The notes below the pieces were generated by a model that saw nothing but the letters and a program-made list of their open reading frames with translations, was not told the origin of the DNA and ran no database searches. A program made the translations under genes and the position numbers. Below are positions 36,636 to 44,585 of a stretch of 64,000 bases of DNA, piece by piece. The stretch is from Stieleria maiorica (lineage in GTDB: Bacteria > Planctomycetota > Planctomycetia > Pirellulales > Pirellulaceae), in the NCBI RefSeq assembly GCF_008035925.1, contig NZ_CP036264.1, positions 8,160,343 to 8,224,342 on the forward strand, written 5' to 3'. The first letter of the stretch is position 1. Each line of letters starts with the position of its first letter.

Positions 36636-36751
36636 ATGGCACGGGCATAAGCCAATACGCTGAGCCGTAGGCGCTAGCCTCGGGCCTTGCCGCCGTGTTA
36701 AAGCGTATCAAGCCCGCGGCTAGCGCCGTCGGCTCACCATGCCCGTGCCAT
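36636..36751. repeat. Nested inverted repeat of a dispersed family, copy 2
   Basis: Outer arms ATGGCACGGGCAT (36636-36648) and ATGCCCGTGCCAT (36739-36751) are perfectly complementary. Inner arms start TGAGCCGTAGGCGCTAGCC (36661) and end GGCTAGCGCCGTCGGCTCA (36737), and ATACGCT/AGCGTAT also pair. The inner core matches the repeat at 6712-6792. Lies directly after the SGNH hydrolase stop. Confidence 0.8.
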
Positions 36752-36796
36752 CCGTTTCGAACAGCTTTTCGGCGAGTTCAACGGACCGTCCAACTG

Positions 36797-36889
36797 ACGA
36801 CGGCCCGGAAGGGCCATCGTACCCGTACGACGTCCTTTCTAGGTCGTCGCGTTGTGCCCCACGGGCGACGGCCCGGAAAAGGCCATTGC
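36797..36889. repeat. Pair of GGCCC hairpins
   Basis: Two similar short hairpins: ACGACGGCCC-GGAA-GGGCCATCGT (36797-36820, 9 of 10 paired) and GCGACGGCC-CGGAAAA-GGCCATTGC (36865-36889). They share the CGACGGCCCGGAA core and lie in the leader of the gene at 36943. They could be members of a dispersed extragenic family or have a regulatory role in the mRNA leader. Confidence 0.6.
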
Positions 36890-36942
36890 GCCCTCGGAAA
36901 AGGCGGTAGACTAAAGTGAGACTCGTCCGAGGAGGTTCTGGT

Positions 36943-38049
36943 ATGCGTTTGTTGCTTTTGATTCTATGCGTCGCCGGCACTTGGGCTGCCGTTCCTTGCC
37001 CGGCACAGGACTATCAACTCGTCGAGCCCTCGGGCGTGATCACGGCGGACGTTTACATGCGTCACGGACAGATGGTGGTCAACGACGCCGACGGACGGCA
37101 GTACCTGTTTCAGCGCGATCGGTCGTTCGATTCGTTTGACGGCCGCTATGCCGGATACTGGTTGCCGCCGGTCAACCGCGTCGTTCGATTTCCGCGTTCT
37201 GGCCTCGGGTTGTTGCAGGTCGCCGATTTGGACCACGTGCTTCCCCGCTACGTTTTCTCGCGACGCAGCGTGCGCCCGGTCGGCCGCCGACCGGGCCGTC
37301 CACCGCGACACCACCATCGTCACGGTTGGGCCTTCATCCCTCCGTACTTCGTCAGCCCCTACGGCTATCCCGCGTTCGGTTACGGCTGGCACAGTTTTGG
37401 CACAACGCTCAGCGTCGGGCCGTGGGGATGGGGGCCCGCGTTCGGGCCCCGCCGCTATGCCCAACCGCTGATGCAATCCATCGTGGTCGATTCACAAATT
37501 GTCCCACGGCAACCGTTACCGCCGGTCACGGCGAACCTGATGAATTCCGCCCAGCGAGAAGTCCGTGTGACGGTGACCGACCGCGTCGCGCCTGATCAAT
37601 CAAAACGAATCCGGATCGCGCCGGGGGCAAGCGAACTGTTGGTCGTTCACCGTGACGCCGGCGCCGATCTGGTCCGGCACGTTCTGACCTACGCCCCCGA
37701 CGGATCGCAGATCACCCGCCAGGTCTCCACATCGATCGGCCCGTCACCACGCTACGAATTGACCGTCCACGAATGGCGGTTGCAATCAGTTGCCATCGAC
37801 CGCACCGGGAAAAGCCCCAACGTGATCGAAGACAGTCACTTTCAAGGCCGCGGCTTGGGCCGGTTCGAGATCCCGCCGGGAGACCAATTCACCGGCGGAA
37901 CGTTGGACGTCGTTCGAATCGCGCTACAAGCCGGCAATCAAGGTACCGTTGCGCCCTTGCTGGACGATCAAGGCGTCACGCCGTTGCGCCCGGTTTCGTC
38001 GCTTGAACAGATGCTGTTGGAACAACGCCGAGCGAGTGGGCAAAAGTGA
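36943..38049 (+). CDS. Secreted His/Gly/aromatic-rich protein, unknown function
   Basis: A 368-residue protein with a clear signal peptide (MRLLLLILCVAGTWAAVPCPAQ). The mature protein begins with a beta-rich segment (SGVITADVYMRHGQMVVNDA), then a basic His cluster (PPRHHHRHG) and a Tyr/Gly/Pro/Phe-rich stretch (about 115-160, FVSPYGYPAFGYGWHSFGTT), and ends with a second beta-rich domain. No enzyme motif. The ATG at 36943 has a textbook ribosome-binding site, AGGAGG at 36930-36935, seven bases upstream, so expression may be high. The composition suggests an envelope structural or metal-binding protein; this is only inferred. Confidence 0.8.
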   Translation: MRLLLLILCVAGTWAAVPCPAQDYQLVEPSGVITADVYMRHGQMVVNDADGRQYLFQRDRSFDSFDGRYAGYWLPPVNRVVRFPRSGLGLLQVADLDHVLPRYVFSRRSVRPVGRRPGRPPRHHHRHGWAFIPPYFVSPYGYPAFGYGWHSFGTTLSVGPWGWGPAFGPRRYAQPLMQSIVVDSQIVPRQPLPPVTANLMNSAQREVRVTVTDRVAPDQSKRIRIAPGASELLVVHRDAGADLVRHVLTYAPDGSQITRQVSTSIGPSPRYELTVHEWRLQSVAIDRTGKSPNVIEDSHFQGRGLGRFEIPPGDQFTGGTLDVVRIALQAGNQGTVAPLLDDQGVTPLRPVSSLEQMLLEQRRASGQK

Positions 38050-38056
38050 ATCGGGC

Positions 38057-38146
38057 GGTTGGTCAAAAGATGGGTTGGTCAAAAGATGTGGAACCGTGCT
38101 CGATTGAGCGGCTCTCCATTTTTTGACCAGTAAATTTTTTGACCAG
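38057..38146. repeat. GGTCAAAA-ATG element, copy set 2
   Basis: Two perfect tandem copies of GGTTGGTCAAAAGATG (38057-38072, 38073-38088) are followed by two inverted copies, CATTTTTTGACCAG (38117-38130) and AAATTTTTTGACCAG (38132-38146). Comparable to 30811-30954. The T-runs after a gene end could also act in termination. Confidence 0.65.
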
Positions 38147-38240
38147 ATCCTCTCCCCCGCATCGTGATCGGGGCGGATCGACCGGAAGGCTCCACTTCGC
38201 GTATCATCCATGCGTCCGTCTTGTTCTGCGTGGGAAAACG

Positions 38241-40796
38241 ATGCCTGACCGATTGCCGATTGAGGATTGTCTTGAAGCAGTGATTGCGGCCGTCGGCGCC
38301 GAACGCCCCGTGATCTTGCGCGCCCCACCCGGGGCCGGGAAAACGACGGGCGTTCCCCCCACGCTGGTCAACGGCGATTGTCTACCCGAAGGTCAGGTGA
38401 TTCTATTGCAGCCGCGGCGGATCGCCGCCCGTGCCGCCGCGCACCGTTTGAGCCGGCTGGCCGGTCAGCCGATCGGCCAGGCGTACGGTTACCACGTCCG
38501 ATTCGACCGCAAGGTGTCACCGCAGACCAAAGTCGTTTCGATGACGACCGGGATCCTGCTTCGTCAATTGACCCGCGATCCGCTGTTGGAAGACGTCGGC
38601 TGTGTCATCGTGGACGAATTCCACGAACGGTCTCTGGAAGTCGATCTCGCCTTGGGCATGCTGCATCGGGTCCGCACCACGTTGCGGCCCGAATTGCGGC
38701 TGATTGTGATGAGTGCGACCTTGGACACTCAACCGGTGGAACGATTGATGCCCGATGCGGTGGTGATCGAAAGCCACGGCCGCGCGTACGATGTCGACAT
38801 CCGTTACGACGAATCCCTCACTCGCCCGTCGAACACTCGTGGTGCCATTGCACAATCCGTTGCTGCTCGGATTCCCGACGCACTGCAAAGTCGCGACGGC
38901 GATGTGCTGGTGTTTCTGCCGGGCGTCGGCGAGATTCATCAAGTGGCGAACCTGGTCGAAGGCCTGACGCAAAAACAGGGTGTTCAGGTACGTAAACTCT
39001 ATGGCGATCTGTCGCCGGCCGACCAGGATGCCGTGCTGGCGTCATCGGATCAACGCAAGGTCGTGCTGGCGACCAACGTCGCCGAGACGTCGATCACGAT
39101 TCCGGGCATCACCTGCGTCGTCGACAGCGGGCTCGCTCGGGCGATGCAATACGACACCTCGGTCGGAATTCCCAGTTTGCGTCTGCAGCCGATCTCCAAA
39201 GCCTCTGCCGACCAGCGTGCCGGGCGTGCTGGCCGGACCGCACCCGGTGTGTGCTTTCGCCTCTGGCCGTCGGCGATGCATCGCAGTCGGCCGGATCACA
39301 CACCGCCGGAAGTCGCAACCGCCGATCTTTCATCGGCGTTGTTGATGTTGGCATCGTGGGGCGAGCGGGATGTCTTTGAATTTCCATGGGTGACATCGCC
39401 GACCGAGCATGCAGTCGCCGCGGCCGTCGATCTGCTTGTTCAACTCGGTGCAATCGACCGGTCGCTCGCGATTACGTCGCTGGGCGAGGAGATGAATCGA
39501 TTGCCGTTGCATCCGCGATTGTCGCGTCTGATGCTGGCGGCGAAACAATACGACTGTGTGGCGTCTGCGTCGGTCGCCGCGGCGCTGTTGTCCGAGCGTG
39601 ACCCGTTTGAGCGGTCGTTGGGGTTTGATGCGCACCACGAAGGCCTGCAAAGTGATTTGATCCATCGCGTTGTTCGTCTGCAGCGTCACATTGATGGGAC
39701 GCCTGATCCCGGCATCCATCCGGCGGGTGCTAAGAATATCAAGCGTGTCGCCGAGACACTCGGCAAGTCGTTGCGCGACACGCCCGACCAAACTGTTACA
39801 ACCGATCGAACCGGCGCGGGCGATCGGCCGCCGACCGAGGAGGCGATTTCGCGGTCGTTGTTGGCCGCTTTTCCCGATCGGTTGGCCAAGCGTCGCGCGC
39901 CGGGATCGGAATCCGGGGTGATGGTCGGCGGGCGCGGCGTCAAACTGGATCGTTCGTCAGCGGTTCGCAGTGCCGAATTGTTTGTTTGCGTCAGCGTGGA
40001 TGGCAAAGGTGAAGAATCGCTGGTGCGGCTTGCCTCGGCGGTTGACGAAGCCTGGTTGCCCAAAGAGCTGATCGAATCAAGACGCGAACGATTCTTTCAT
40101 CCCAGTTTGAAAGCGGTGGTCGCACGGGACCGGACGTATTTTTTGGATCTGCTGATCAGCGAATCGACCGCACCGTGCAACAGTGACGACGAAACGACCG
40201 AGTTGTTGTTTCAGCATGCGAAGTCGAACCTGGATTCGATCCTGCCTGGCAAAGACAAGCCGCTGGAGAGTATCATCGCGCGCTGGCGTTTTTTATGTGA
40301 ACATTGCGAGGCGTCGCCCTTGCCGATGTCGATTGATCAAGCACTCGAAACGGTGCTGCGAGAGCTCTGTCGCGGTCGAACGACATTCAGCGAATTGGCC
40401 CGTGCGCCGTGGATCGACCATCTCAAGGGGTTGCTCAGCTACGAGCAATTGCAGTGGTTCGACCAGCAGGCTCCCGAATCGCTGGTGGTTCCCAGTGGCA
40501 ACCGCATCCGACTCGCCTACCCGCCGGGCAAAACGCCGACGTTGGCGGTGCGGATCCAGGAGGTTTACGGCTGGGCCGCGACGCCGCGGATCGCCGGCGG
40601 ATCGGTCCCGTTACAGCTGCATTTGCTCGGCCCCAATCACCGTCCCCAGCAGATCACCGACGACTTGGAAAGTTTTTGGAAGACGACGTATGTCGAAGTC
40701 CGCAAAGAATTAAAACGCCGTTATGGCAAACACCATTGGCCGGACGATCCGACCACCGCGGTTGCGACGCGAAACGGACTGAAGCCAAGAAAGTAG
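38241..40796 (+). CDS. hrpB: ATP-dependent RNA helicase HrpB
   Basis: An 851-residue DEAH/RHA-family helicase. Walker A APPGAGKTT (28-36), LLQPRRIAARAAA, the DExH motif DEFHERSLEVDL, SATLDTQPV, VLVFLPGVGEI, LATNVAETSITIPG and QRAGRAGRTAPG (motif VI). The C-terminal HrpB domain is recognisable from LAAFPDRLAKRR and the PWIDHLKGLLSYEQLQWFDQ segment. The length fits the family (about 820). GGGA lies five bases before the ATG at 38241. Its exact role is not well defined; related enzymes act in RNA metabolism. A single-gene unit, followed 29 bases later by a small membrane protein gene. Confidence 0.93.
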   Translation: MPDRLPIEDCLEAVIAAVGAERPVILRAPPGAGKTTGVPPTLVNGDCLPEGQVILLQPRRIAARAAAHRLSRLAGQPIGQAYGYHVRFDRKVSPQTKVVSMTTGILLRQLTRDPLLEDVGCVIVDEFHERSLEVDLALGMLHRVRTTLRPELRLIVMSATLDTQPVERLMPDAVVIESHGRAYDVDIRYDESLTRPSNTRGAIAQSVAARIPDALQSRDGDVLVFLPGVGEIHQVANLVEGLTQKQGVQVRKLYGDLSPADQDAVLASSDQRKVVLATNVAETSITIPGITCVVDSGLARAMQYDTSVGIPSLRLQPISKASADQRAGRAGRTAPGVCFRLWPSAMHRSRPDHTPPEVATADLSSALLMLASWGERDVFEFPWVTSPTEHAVAAAVDLLVQLGAIDRSLAITSLGEEMNRLPLHPRLSRLMLAAKQYDCVASASVAAALLSERDPFERSLGFDAHHEGLQSDLIHRVVRLQRHIDGTPDPGIHPAGAKNIKRVAETLGKSLRDTPDQTVTTDRTGAGDRPPTEEAISRSLLAAFPDRLAKRRAPGSESGVMVGGRGVKLDRSSAVRSAELFVCVSVDGKGEESLVRLASAVDEAWLPKELIESRRERFFHPSLKAVVARDRTYFLDLLISESTAPCNSDDETTELLFQHAKSNLDSILPGKDKPLESIIARWRFLCEHCEASPLPMSIDQALETVLRELCRGRTTFSELARAPWIDHLKGLLSYEQLQWFDQQAPESLVVPSGNRIRLAYPPGKTPTLAVRIQEVYGWAATPRIAGGSVPLQLHLLGPNHRPQQITDDLESFWKTTYVEVRKELKRRYGKHHWPDDPTTAVATRNGLKPRK

Positions 40797-40825
40797 TCTG
40801 CGCAGCGGCGTTATTCCTTTTGGGA

Positions 40826-41017
40826 ATGATTGTGATGAATCCCTACCAGCCGCCTGAGGACGACGGCCCACCGCCTCGGCAGATGTTGCGGGTGTGGTGG
40901 AGCGTGCTTGGAGGGATCGTACTTCTTTTGCTATTGGCGATGTGGCTGATCCAAGCCTGGCACATGTTCGTTCCTGATTTCGGGTTTTTTGATGTTGAAT
41001 TCGGACCGGTCCCGTAA
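40826..41017 (+). CDS. Small NPYQPP-type single-pass membrane protein
   Basis: A 63-residue protein (or 60 from the ATG at 40835). It begins MNPYQPPEDDGPPPRQM, an N-terminal pattern (N-P-Y-x-x-P) common in small planctomycete proteins, followed by one membrane helix (VWWSVLGGIVLLLLLAMWLI) and an aromatic tail (FVPDFGFFDVEFGPVP). No function is known. The MNPY start and the clear membrane helix make this a real gene despite its small size. It follows hrpB by 29 bases. Confidence 0.7.
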   Translation: MIVMNPYQPPEDDGPPPRQMLRVWWSVLGGIVLLLLLAMWLIQAWHMFVPDFGFFDVEFGPVP

Positions 41018-41076
41018 TTGCCGCGAACCGGAAAACGCAGGGCGTTGTCAAACGGACTGATTCTCTTTCCGATCCC

Positions 41077-41105
41077 TGGTCAAACTCGGCCGCGGGCGGT
41101 TAAAC
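41077..41105 (+). promoter_or_regulatory. Candidate tRNA promoter
   Basis: TGGTCA (41077-41082) and TTAAAC (41100-41105) are separated by 17 bases, ending 16 bases before the tRNA. The match to the sigma-70 consensus is moderate. Confidence 0.35.
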
Positions 41106-41121
41106 TTTCCGCACGCCTGAT

Positions 41122-41207
41122 GCCCGGGTGGTGGAATTGGCAGACACAGGGGATTTAAAATCCCCCGGCCAAATGCGGCTGTACCGGTTCGAGTCCGGTC
41201 CCGGGTA
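41122..41207 (+). tRNA. tRNA-Leu (anticodon UAA)
   Basis: An 86-base class II tRNA. The acceptor stem GCCCGGG (41122-41128) pairs with CCCGGGT (41200-41206; last pair G-U), discriminator A at 41207. The anticodon stem GGGGA/TCCCC (41149-41153, 41161-41165) encloses TTTAAAA with anticodon TAA at 41156-41158. A long variable arm and the T-loop GGTTCGAGTCC are present. CCA is not encoded. Confidence 0.97.
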
Positions 41208-41252
41208 CTCTCATCTACGTCTGGCGGACGCTCGGTCGATCAAGCAGAAAGA

Positions 41253-41324
41253 CAGAATGATCCGGGGCAGAATGATCAAGCCCCGAGCAGCATCCAAACC
41301 ATCATTCTGCCCCGAATCATTCTG
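41253..41324. repeat. 24-base inverted repeat with CAGAATGAT words
   Basis: Arms 41253-41276 (begins CAGAATGATCCGGGGCAGAA) and 41301-41324 (ends CCCGAATCATTCTG) are complementary at 23 of 24 positions around a 24-base loop. Related degenerate words (TTTTTCTGCCCGCC, TTTTTCTGTCC) follow to about 41366. The word GGGGCAGAATGATGG recurs as a tandem unit at 42853-42914. Confidence 0.8.
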
Positions 41325-41436
41325 CCTTCGGTCTGGTTCATTTTTCTGCCCGCCATTTTTCTGTCCTCTCCCGGCGACGCTTTCATCGTCATCATCGCTA
41401 ATAGCGCAAGTGTCAGCCTGATCGGAAGAGCTTATC

Positions 41437-41492
41437 GACGGCCGAGGGAAAACCCTCGGGTTTCGCTTCGGTGAGGGTTTGCCCTCGGCCGT
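41437..41492. repeat. Hairpin, terminator-like or dispersed repeat
   Basis: ACGGCCGAGGGAAAACCCTC (ending at 41458) pairs with GAGGGTTTGCCCTCGGCCGT (41473-41492) at 19 of 20 positions, loop 14 bases. It resembles the imperfect hairpin at 4418-4481. The 41208-41630 region holds only this and the preceding inverted repeat; no gene was recognised. Confidence 0.65.
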
Positions 41493-41630
41493 TAACGGTA
41501 GGGACGAAGGTCACGTGTTACGCGTCGGGTACGCGTTTCGGGTGCAACGTGACTTGCGATTCATCCTCCCTCAAGTCTTCGTGAGCTGCGGGCGTTCCAA
41601 GCGTCGCCAGCCACGGAGCCGGCCACCACA

Positions 41631-42770
41631 ATGACTCCCACCCAGCGCTCCAACCTTCCTCCGCGTCGTCGTGTTTCCGATTCCGTCGAAGATCGCGTCT
41701 TGATCGATGCCGACGTCGCCGATTACATCGCCATGGATGGCGCCCACGATGCACGTGAGTCGATCCGTCGCGATTCGGCCAGCCGACCGACCCCGAAGAC
41801 GCAGACGGTTTCCTGGTACGGACGCAAAAAGGAAAACTCGCTCGGAACTGCCGGGCTTTGTCCCCGCCAGTTTGCGTTTGTCGATTTAAGCGTCGGGGAA
41901 CATGAATCGCGGGTCGACGATTTGGTGGCCAACGGCCAACCGCTGGAAATCGTCTACTTGGACCCGAAGCACGACGGGATCAAACAGATGGCCGAGGCGC
42001 TGGCCGATCAGGCCGAACTTGACGCGATCTTCTTGATTTCCGATGGCTGTGATGGTGCACTGCGATTGGGAGAACGCTCGATCGATCGCGCCGATTTGGC
42101 ACTCGACCATGCTTCGTCGCTGCGCATCATCGGTGCTTCATTGGCACGTGACGGGGATATCCTGCTGTACGGATCGGGCTTCACCGGGACGACGCGAGGA
42201 TTGCATTTGATCGACGCACTGACTCGATTGACCGGCGTCGAAGTGGCGGCGTTGGACGCGGGCATCGGAAAGGCGATGGCGGATCGTGACTGGGCGCTCG
42301 AAGCGTTGCGCGGGGCGCCGGTCCAGATGCACTCGGTCTGTGTCTCGGCCTCGGGAATGGAATCCGACGGCGTCTTGAAGGACGTGGCGATCGCGCCATT
42401 TTCTGGCGCGCCCGAGGACGGGGCGGCGGAGTTTCAATGTGCCGGGGCAATCCCCGGCGGGACGCTGGATTGCAACCTCGTCTTGGCATCCACGTCCTGT
42501 GATCCTTGGCAGGCCGGATTCTCTCCCGCTTTTGACCTGTTCGGCCCCCGCGGCATCAGGGTCGACGGGATGGCCATTTACAGTGGCAACCTCTCGCCGG
42601 CCGTCGCCAAGAAACTCGCCGCCGCACAGGAACTGGTCAACGTCGTGGCCACCAACATCGAGGCTGACTGGTTCCCCGAGAATGCCCAGTGGGTCAACGT
42701 TTCACCTACTACGTCGAAGATGACGAGCCAGGCGAAGGGGCTGTTGGGGGTGGAGGTTGGGGCAGTGTGA
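41631..42770 (+). CDS. Stand-alone DUF4347-domain protein, degenerate
   Basis: A 379-residue protein. The N-terminus has SVEDRVLIDADV, matching the LE-x-R-x-LL export-type motif that precedes DUF4347 in planctomycete giants. The domain spans about 80-215: FAFVDLSVGEHESRVDDLVA, IVYLDPKHDGIKQMAEALAD, LISDGCDGALRLGERSIDRA, LARDGDILLYGSGFTGTTRG and LTRLTGVEVAAL. DUF4347 normally has SHG and YGC, which look like a His-Cys pair; here they are SDG (Asp138) and YGS (Ser182). The domain usually caps proteins of thousands of residues, but this one stops at 379. A tandem repeat array begins at the stop codon. Possibly a truncated remnant. Confidence 0.7.
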   Translation: MTPTQRSNLPPRRRVSDSVEDRVLIDADVADYIAMDGAHDARESIRRDSASRPTPKTQTVSWYGRKKENSLGTAGLCPRQFAFVDLSVGEHESRVDDLVANGQPLEIVYLDPKHDGIKQMAEALADQAELDAIFLISDGCDGALRLGERSIDRADLALDHASSLRIIGASLARDGDILLYGSGFTGTTRGLHLIDALTRLTGVEVAALDAGIGKAMADRDWALEALRGAPVQMHSVCVSASGMESDGVLKDVAIAPFSGAPEDGAAEFQCAGAIPGGTLDCNLVLASTSCDPWQAGFSPAFDLFGPRGIRVDGMAIYSGNLSPAVAKKLAAAQELVNVVATNIEADWFPENAQWVNVSPTTSKMTSQAKGLLGVEVGAV

Positions 42771-42972
42771 TGGGGGCAAGACGATGGGGGCAAGACGATG
42801 GGGGCAAGACGATGGGGGCAAGACGATGGGGGCAAGACGATGGGGGCAAGACGATGGGGGCAGAATGATGGTGGGGCAGAATGATGGTGGGGCAGAATGA
42901 TGGTGGGGCAGAATGATGGTGGGGCAGGAGGATGGTGGGGCAGGAGGATGGTGGGGCAGGAGGATGGTGGGA
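42769..42972. repeat. Composite minisatellite (14- and 16-base units)
   Basis: Six copies of GATGGGGGCAAGAC (42769-42852), one transitional GATGGGGGCAGAAT, three copies of GATGGTGGGGCAGAAT (42867-42914), three of GATGGTGGGGCAGGAG (42915-42962) and a decayed end. The array starts inside the TGA stop of the DUF4347 gene. The remainder of 42973-43157 shows no gene except the leader of the next. Confidence 0.95.
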
Positions 42973-43157
42973 GGTTAGACGCACGGAGTTGTTGATCGTG
43001 GTTCTTCCTGGGGCACCCTGCCTGCTTTCTTGGTCGATGCAGGGGTGATTGACGGAACTTGTCGCCCCTCGAGTCGATCAAAGGCGATAGACTGACAAGG
43101 CTGTTCACTTGTCACGTATTCTTGTCGATTGCCTTTTCTCGATGCCGGGGAGTGGAT

Positions 43158-44585
43158 GTGACTGGCCGAATCAAGTTTCCCTGCGGAATGTGCGCGCAGA
43201 CTTTGGCGGTCGATTCCGCATCGGTCGGACGACAGGTTCAGTGTCCTAAGTGCCAGTCCTACTGTGTGGTTCCGGCACAACGCATTCCGGCACAGGGCGT
43301 TCCGGCACAAGCCCCCGCCGCGGTGACACGACCCACGAAAACGCCGATTCCGCAATCGACCGTCGTCGCCTGCCCCGGTTGCCAAACGAAGCTGTCTGTC
43401 AAACTGTTGGACAAGCCGGCTCGGGTCGCCTGTCCGAAGTGCAACACGCAGGTCGCATTGCCCGCGCGGGGGCAACCGGCGGTAACGAGCCGGCCTGCAT
43501 CGCCCCCGAAAAGCGGGAGATCCGCGCCGGTGGCGGCACCGCCGGACGTGGACTTTGCTTCGTTGCCGCCTGGTCCGTCCGATGCTGCGTCGGTCGACTT
43601 GGGGCAACTCGATGTGCCTTCGGCTGCGGGACCCACGCCGGCCCGGTTTTCCGCGCAATCGCGTCGCAGCTCTTCGGGCGGAACGGTCGCGACGAAGCTA
43701 TTGGGTTGGATCGGAAATCATAAGATCGTCACGGCGATCGTCGCGATCAACGTTGTCGCCTTGCTCTCTTGCGTCTTCTTTCCTCCGTTGCTGGTCTTCT
43801 GTGCGATCGAGTTGCCGGTGGGCTTGATGATCGCGGGGGCCACGTTTCTTCCGCGATACCATCTCGTCCAGAAAGTCTCCCAGGGCATCGGCGCTCAAAT
43901 GGCGGGGCTGGGGGCCGGCGGCGTCTTGTTGTTGATCTTGGCCGTCGGTGCGAAAGCGGGGTTGCGGATCGCGCGGCGCGCCAATCGCAACGAGAACTTG
44001 GACTTTTCGGGATTCGATCCGTCCAGCGTCGGCGCGATCGTCGGGTCACTGGTGGTCTTTCTCTGCATCAGCGCCCTGATCGTGTTCCTGTGGAAACAGA
44101 TCGGCATCGTCCGTGTGGCCGCCGCCGGCTACCTGTTGCAGATGTCTCTGTTGACCGTGTTGATGATCATCGGTGGATCCGTCAAGTCGTATCGGGACGC
44201 CGAGATCTCGCGCCGCCACGAAGAATCGCTGGCCAGGATGCGGGGGCCGGGTTGGAGCCCGCCGGCGTTCCAATCGCCCTCATCGCGAATGAACGCGGAT
44301 CAACGGGGTGCGATGGGCGGGCCGAGGGAGTCGGAGATTCGGATCATCTTGATGCACGGTCCAAACACGGATTTGAGTGAGGTGCGGAAGACGTTTCTGG
44401 CCCAGGTCGGTAATCCGGAGTGCGACGTGCAAACCACCGGGGCGATGATGACCGAGTGGATCGTTCAGGAGTCACGCGATCCGCAGGAGCTCGCGGACTT
44501 GATCGATTTCGGCCGCGTTTTAAGCGTCAGCAAGTTCGGCCGAACCATTCGCGTTGGGATGCCACGCGTTCGTCCTGGTCGCTAG
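43158..44585 (+). CDS. Double zinc-ribbon multi-pass membrane protein
   Basis: A 475-residue protein. The N-terminus holds two zinc ribbons: KFPCGMC (Cys9, Cys12) with CPKC (Cys29, Cys32), and ACPGC with ACPKC (about residues 75-105), the form IKFxCxxC...CPxC...VP common in planctomycete membrane proteins. A Pro/Ala/Ser-rich linker follows, then five to six membrane helices (about 195-360; AIVAINVVALLSC, AGLGAGGVLLLILAVGA, VGSLVVFLCISALIVFLW), and a soluble C-terminal domain. GTG at 43158 is favoured by GGGGAG five to six bases upstream. Its stop abuts the stop of the convergent gene with no gap. Function unknown. Confidence 0.75.
   Translation: MTGRIKFPCGMCAQTLAVDSASVGRQVQCPKCQSYCVVPAQRIPAQGVPAQAPAAVTRPTKTPIPQSTVVACPGCQTKLSVKLLDKPARVACPKCNTQVALPARGQPAVTSRPASPPKSGRSAPVAAPPDVDFASLPPGPSDAASVDLGQLDVPSAAGPTPARFSAQSRRSSSGGTVATKLLGWIGNHKIVTAIVAINVVALLSCVFFPPLLVFCAIELPVGLMIAGATFLPRYHLVQKVSQGIGAQMAGLGAGGVLLLILAVGAKAGLRIARRANRNENLDFSGFDPSSVGAIVGSLVVFLCISALIVFLWKQIGIVRVAAAGYLLQMSLLTVLMIIGGSVKSYRDAEISRRHEESLARMRGPGWSPPAFQSPSSRMNADQRGAMGGPRESEIRIILMHGPNTDLSEVRKTFLAQVGNPECDVQTTGAMMTEWIVQESRDPQELADLIDFGRVLSVSKFGRTIRVGMPRVRPGR

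Noticed and set aside
41128-41421. A 97-codon forward frame beginning MVELADTGDLKSPG
   Set aside because: It is a translation through the tRNA-Leu gene and the following inverted repeat; this start is a well-known false call over tRNA-Leu.
42769-42972. CRISPR-like array
   Set aside because: Units are contiguous 14-16-base repeats without unique spacers.
42578-43108. Reverse-strand Pro/Ser/Cys/His-rich frame over the composite minisatellite
   Set aside because: It is a translation of the repeat array and of DUF4347 antisense; no initiation signal or conserved feature.
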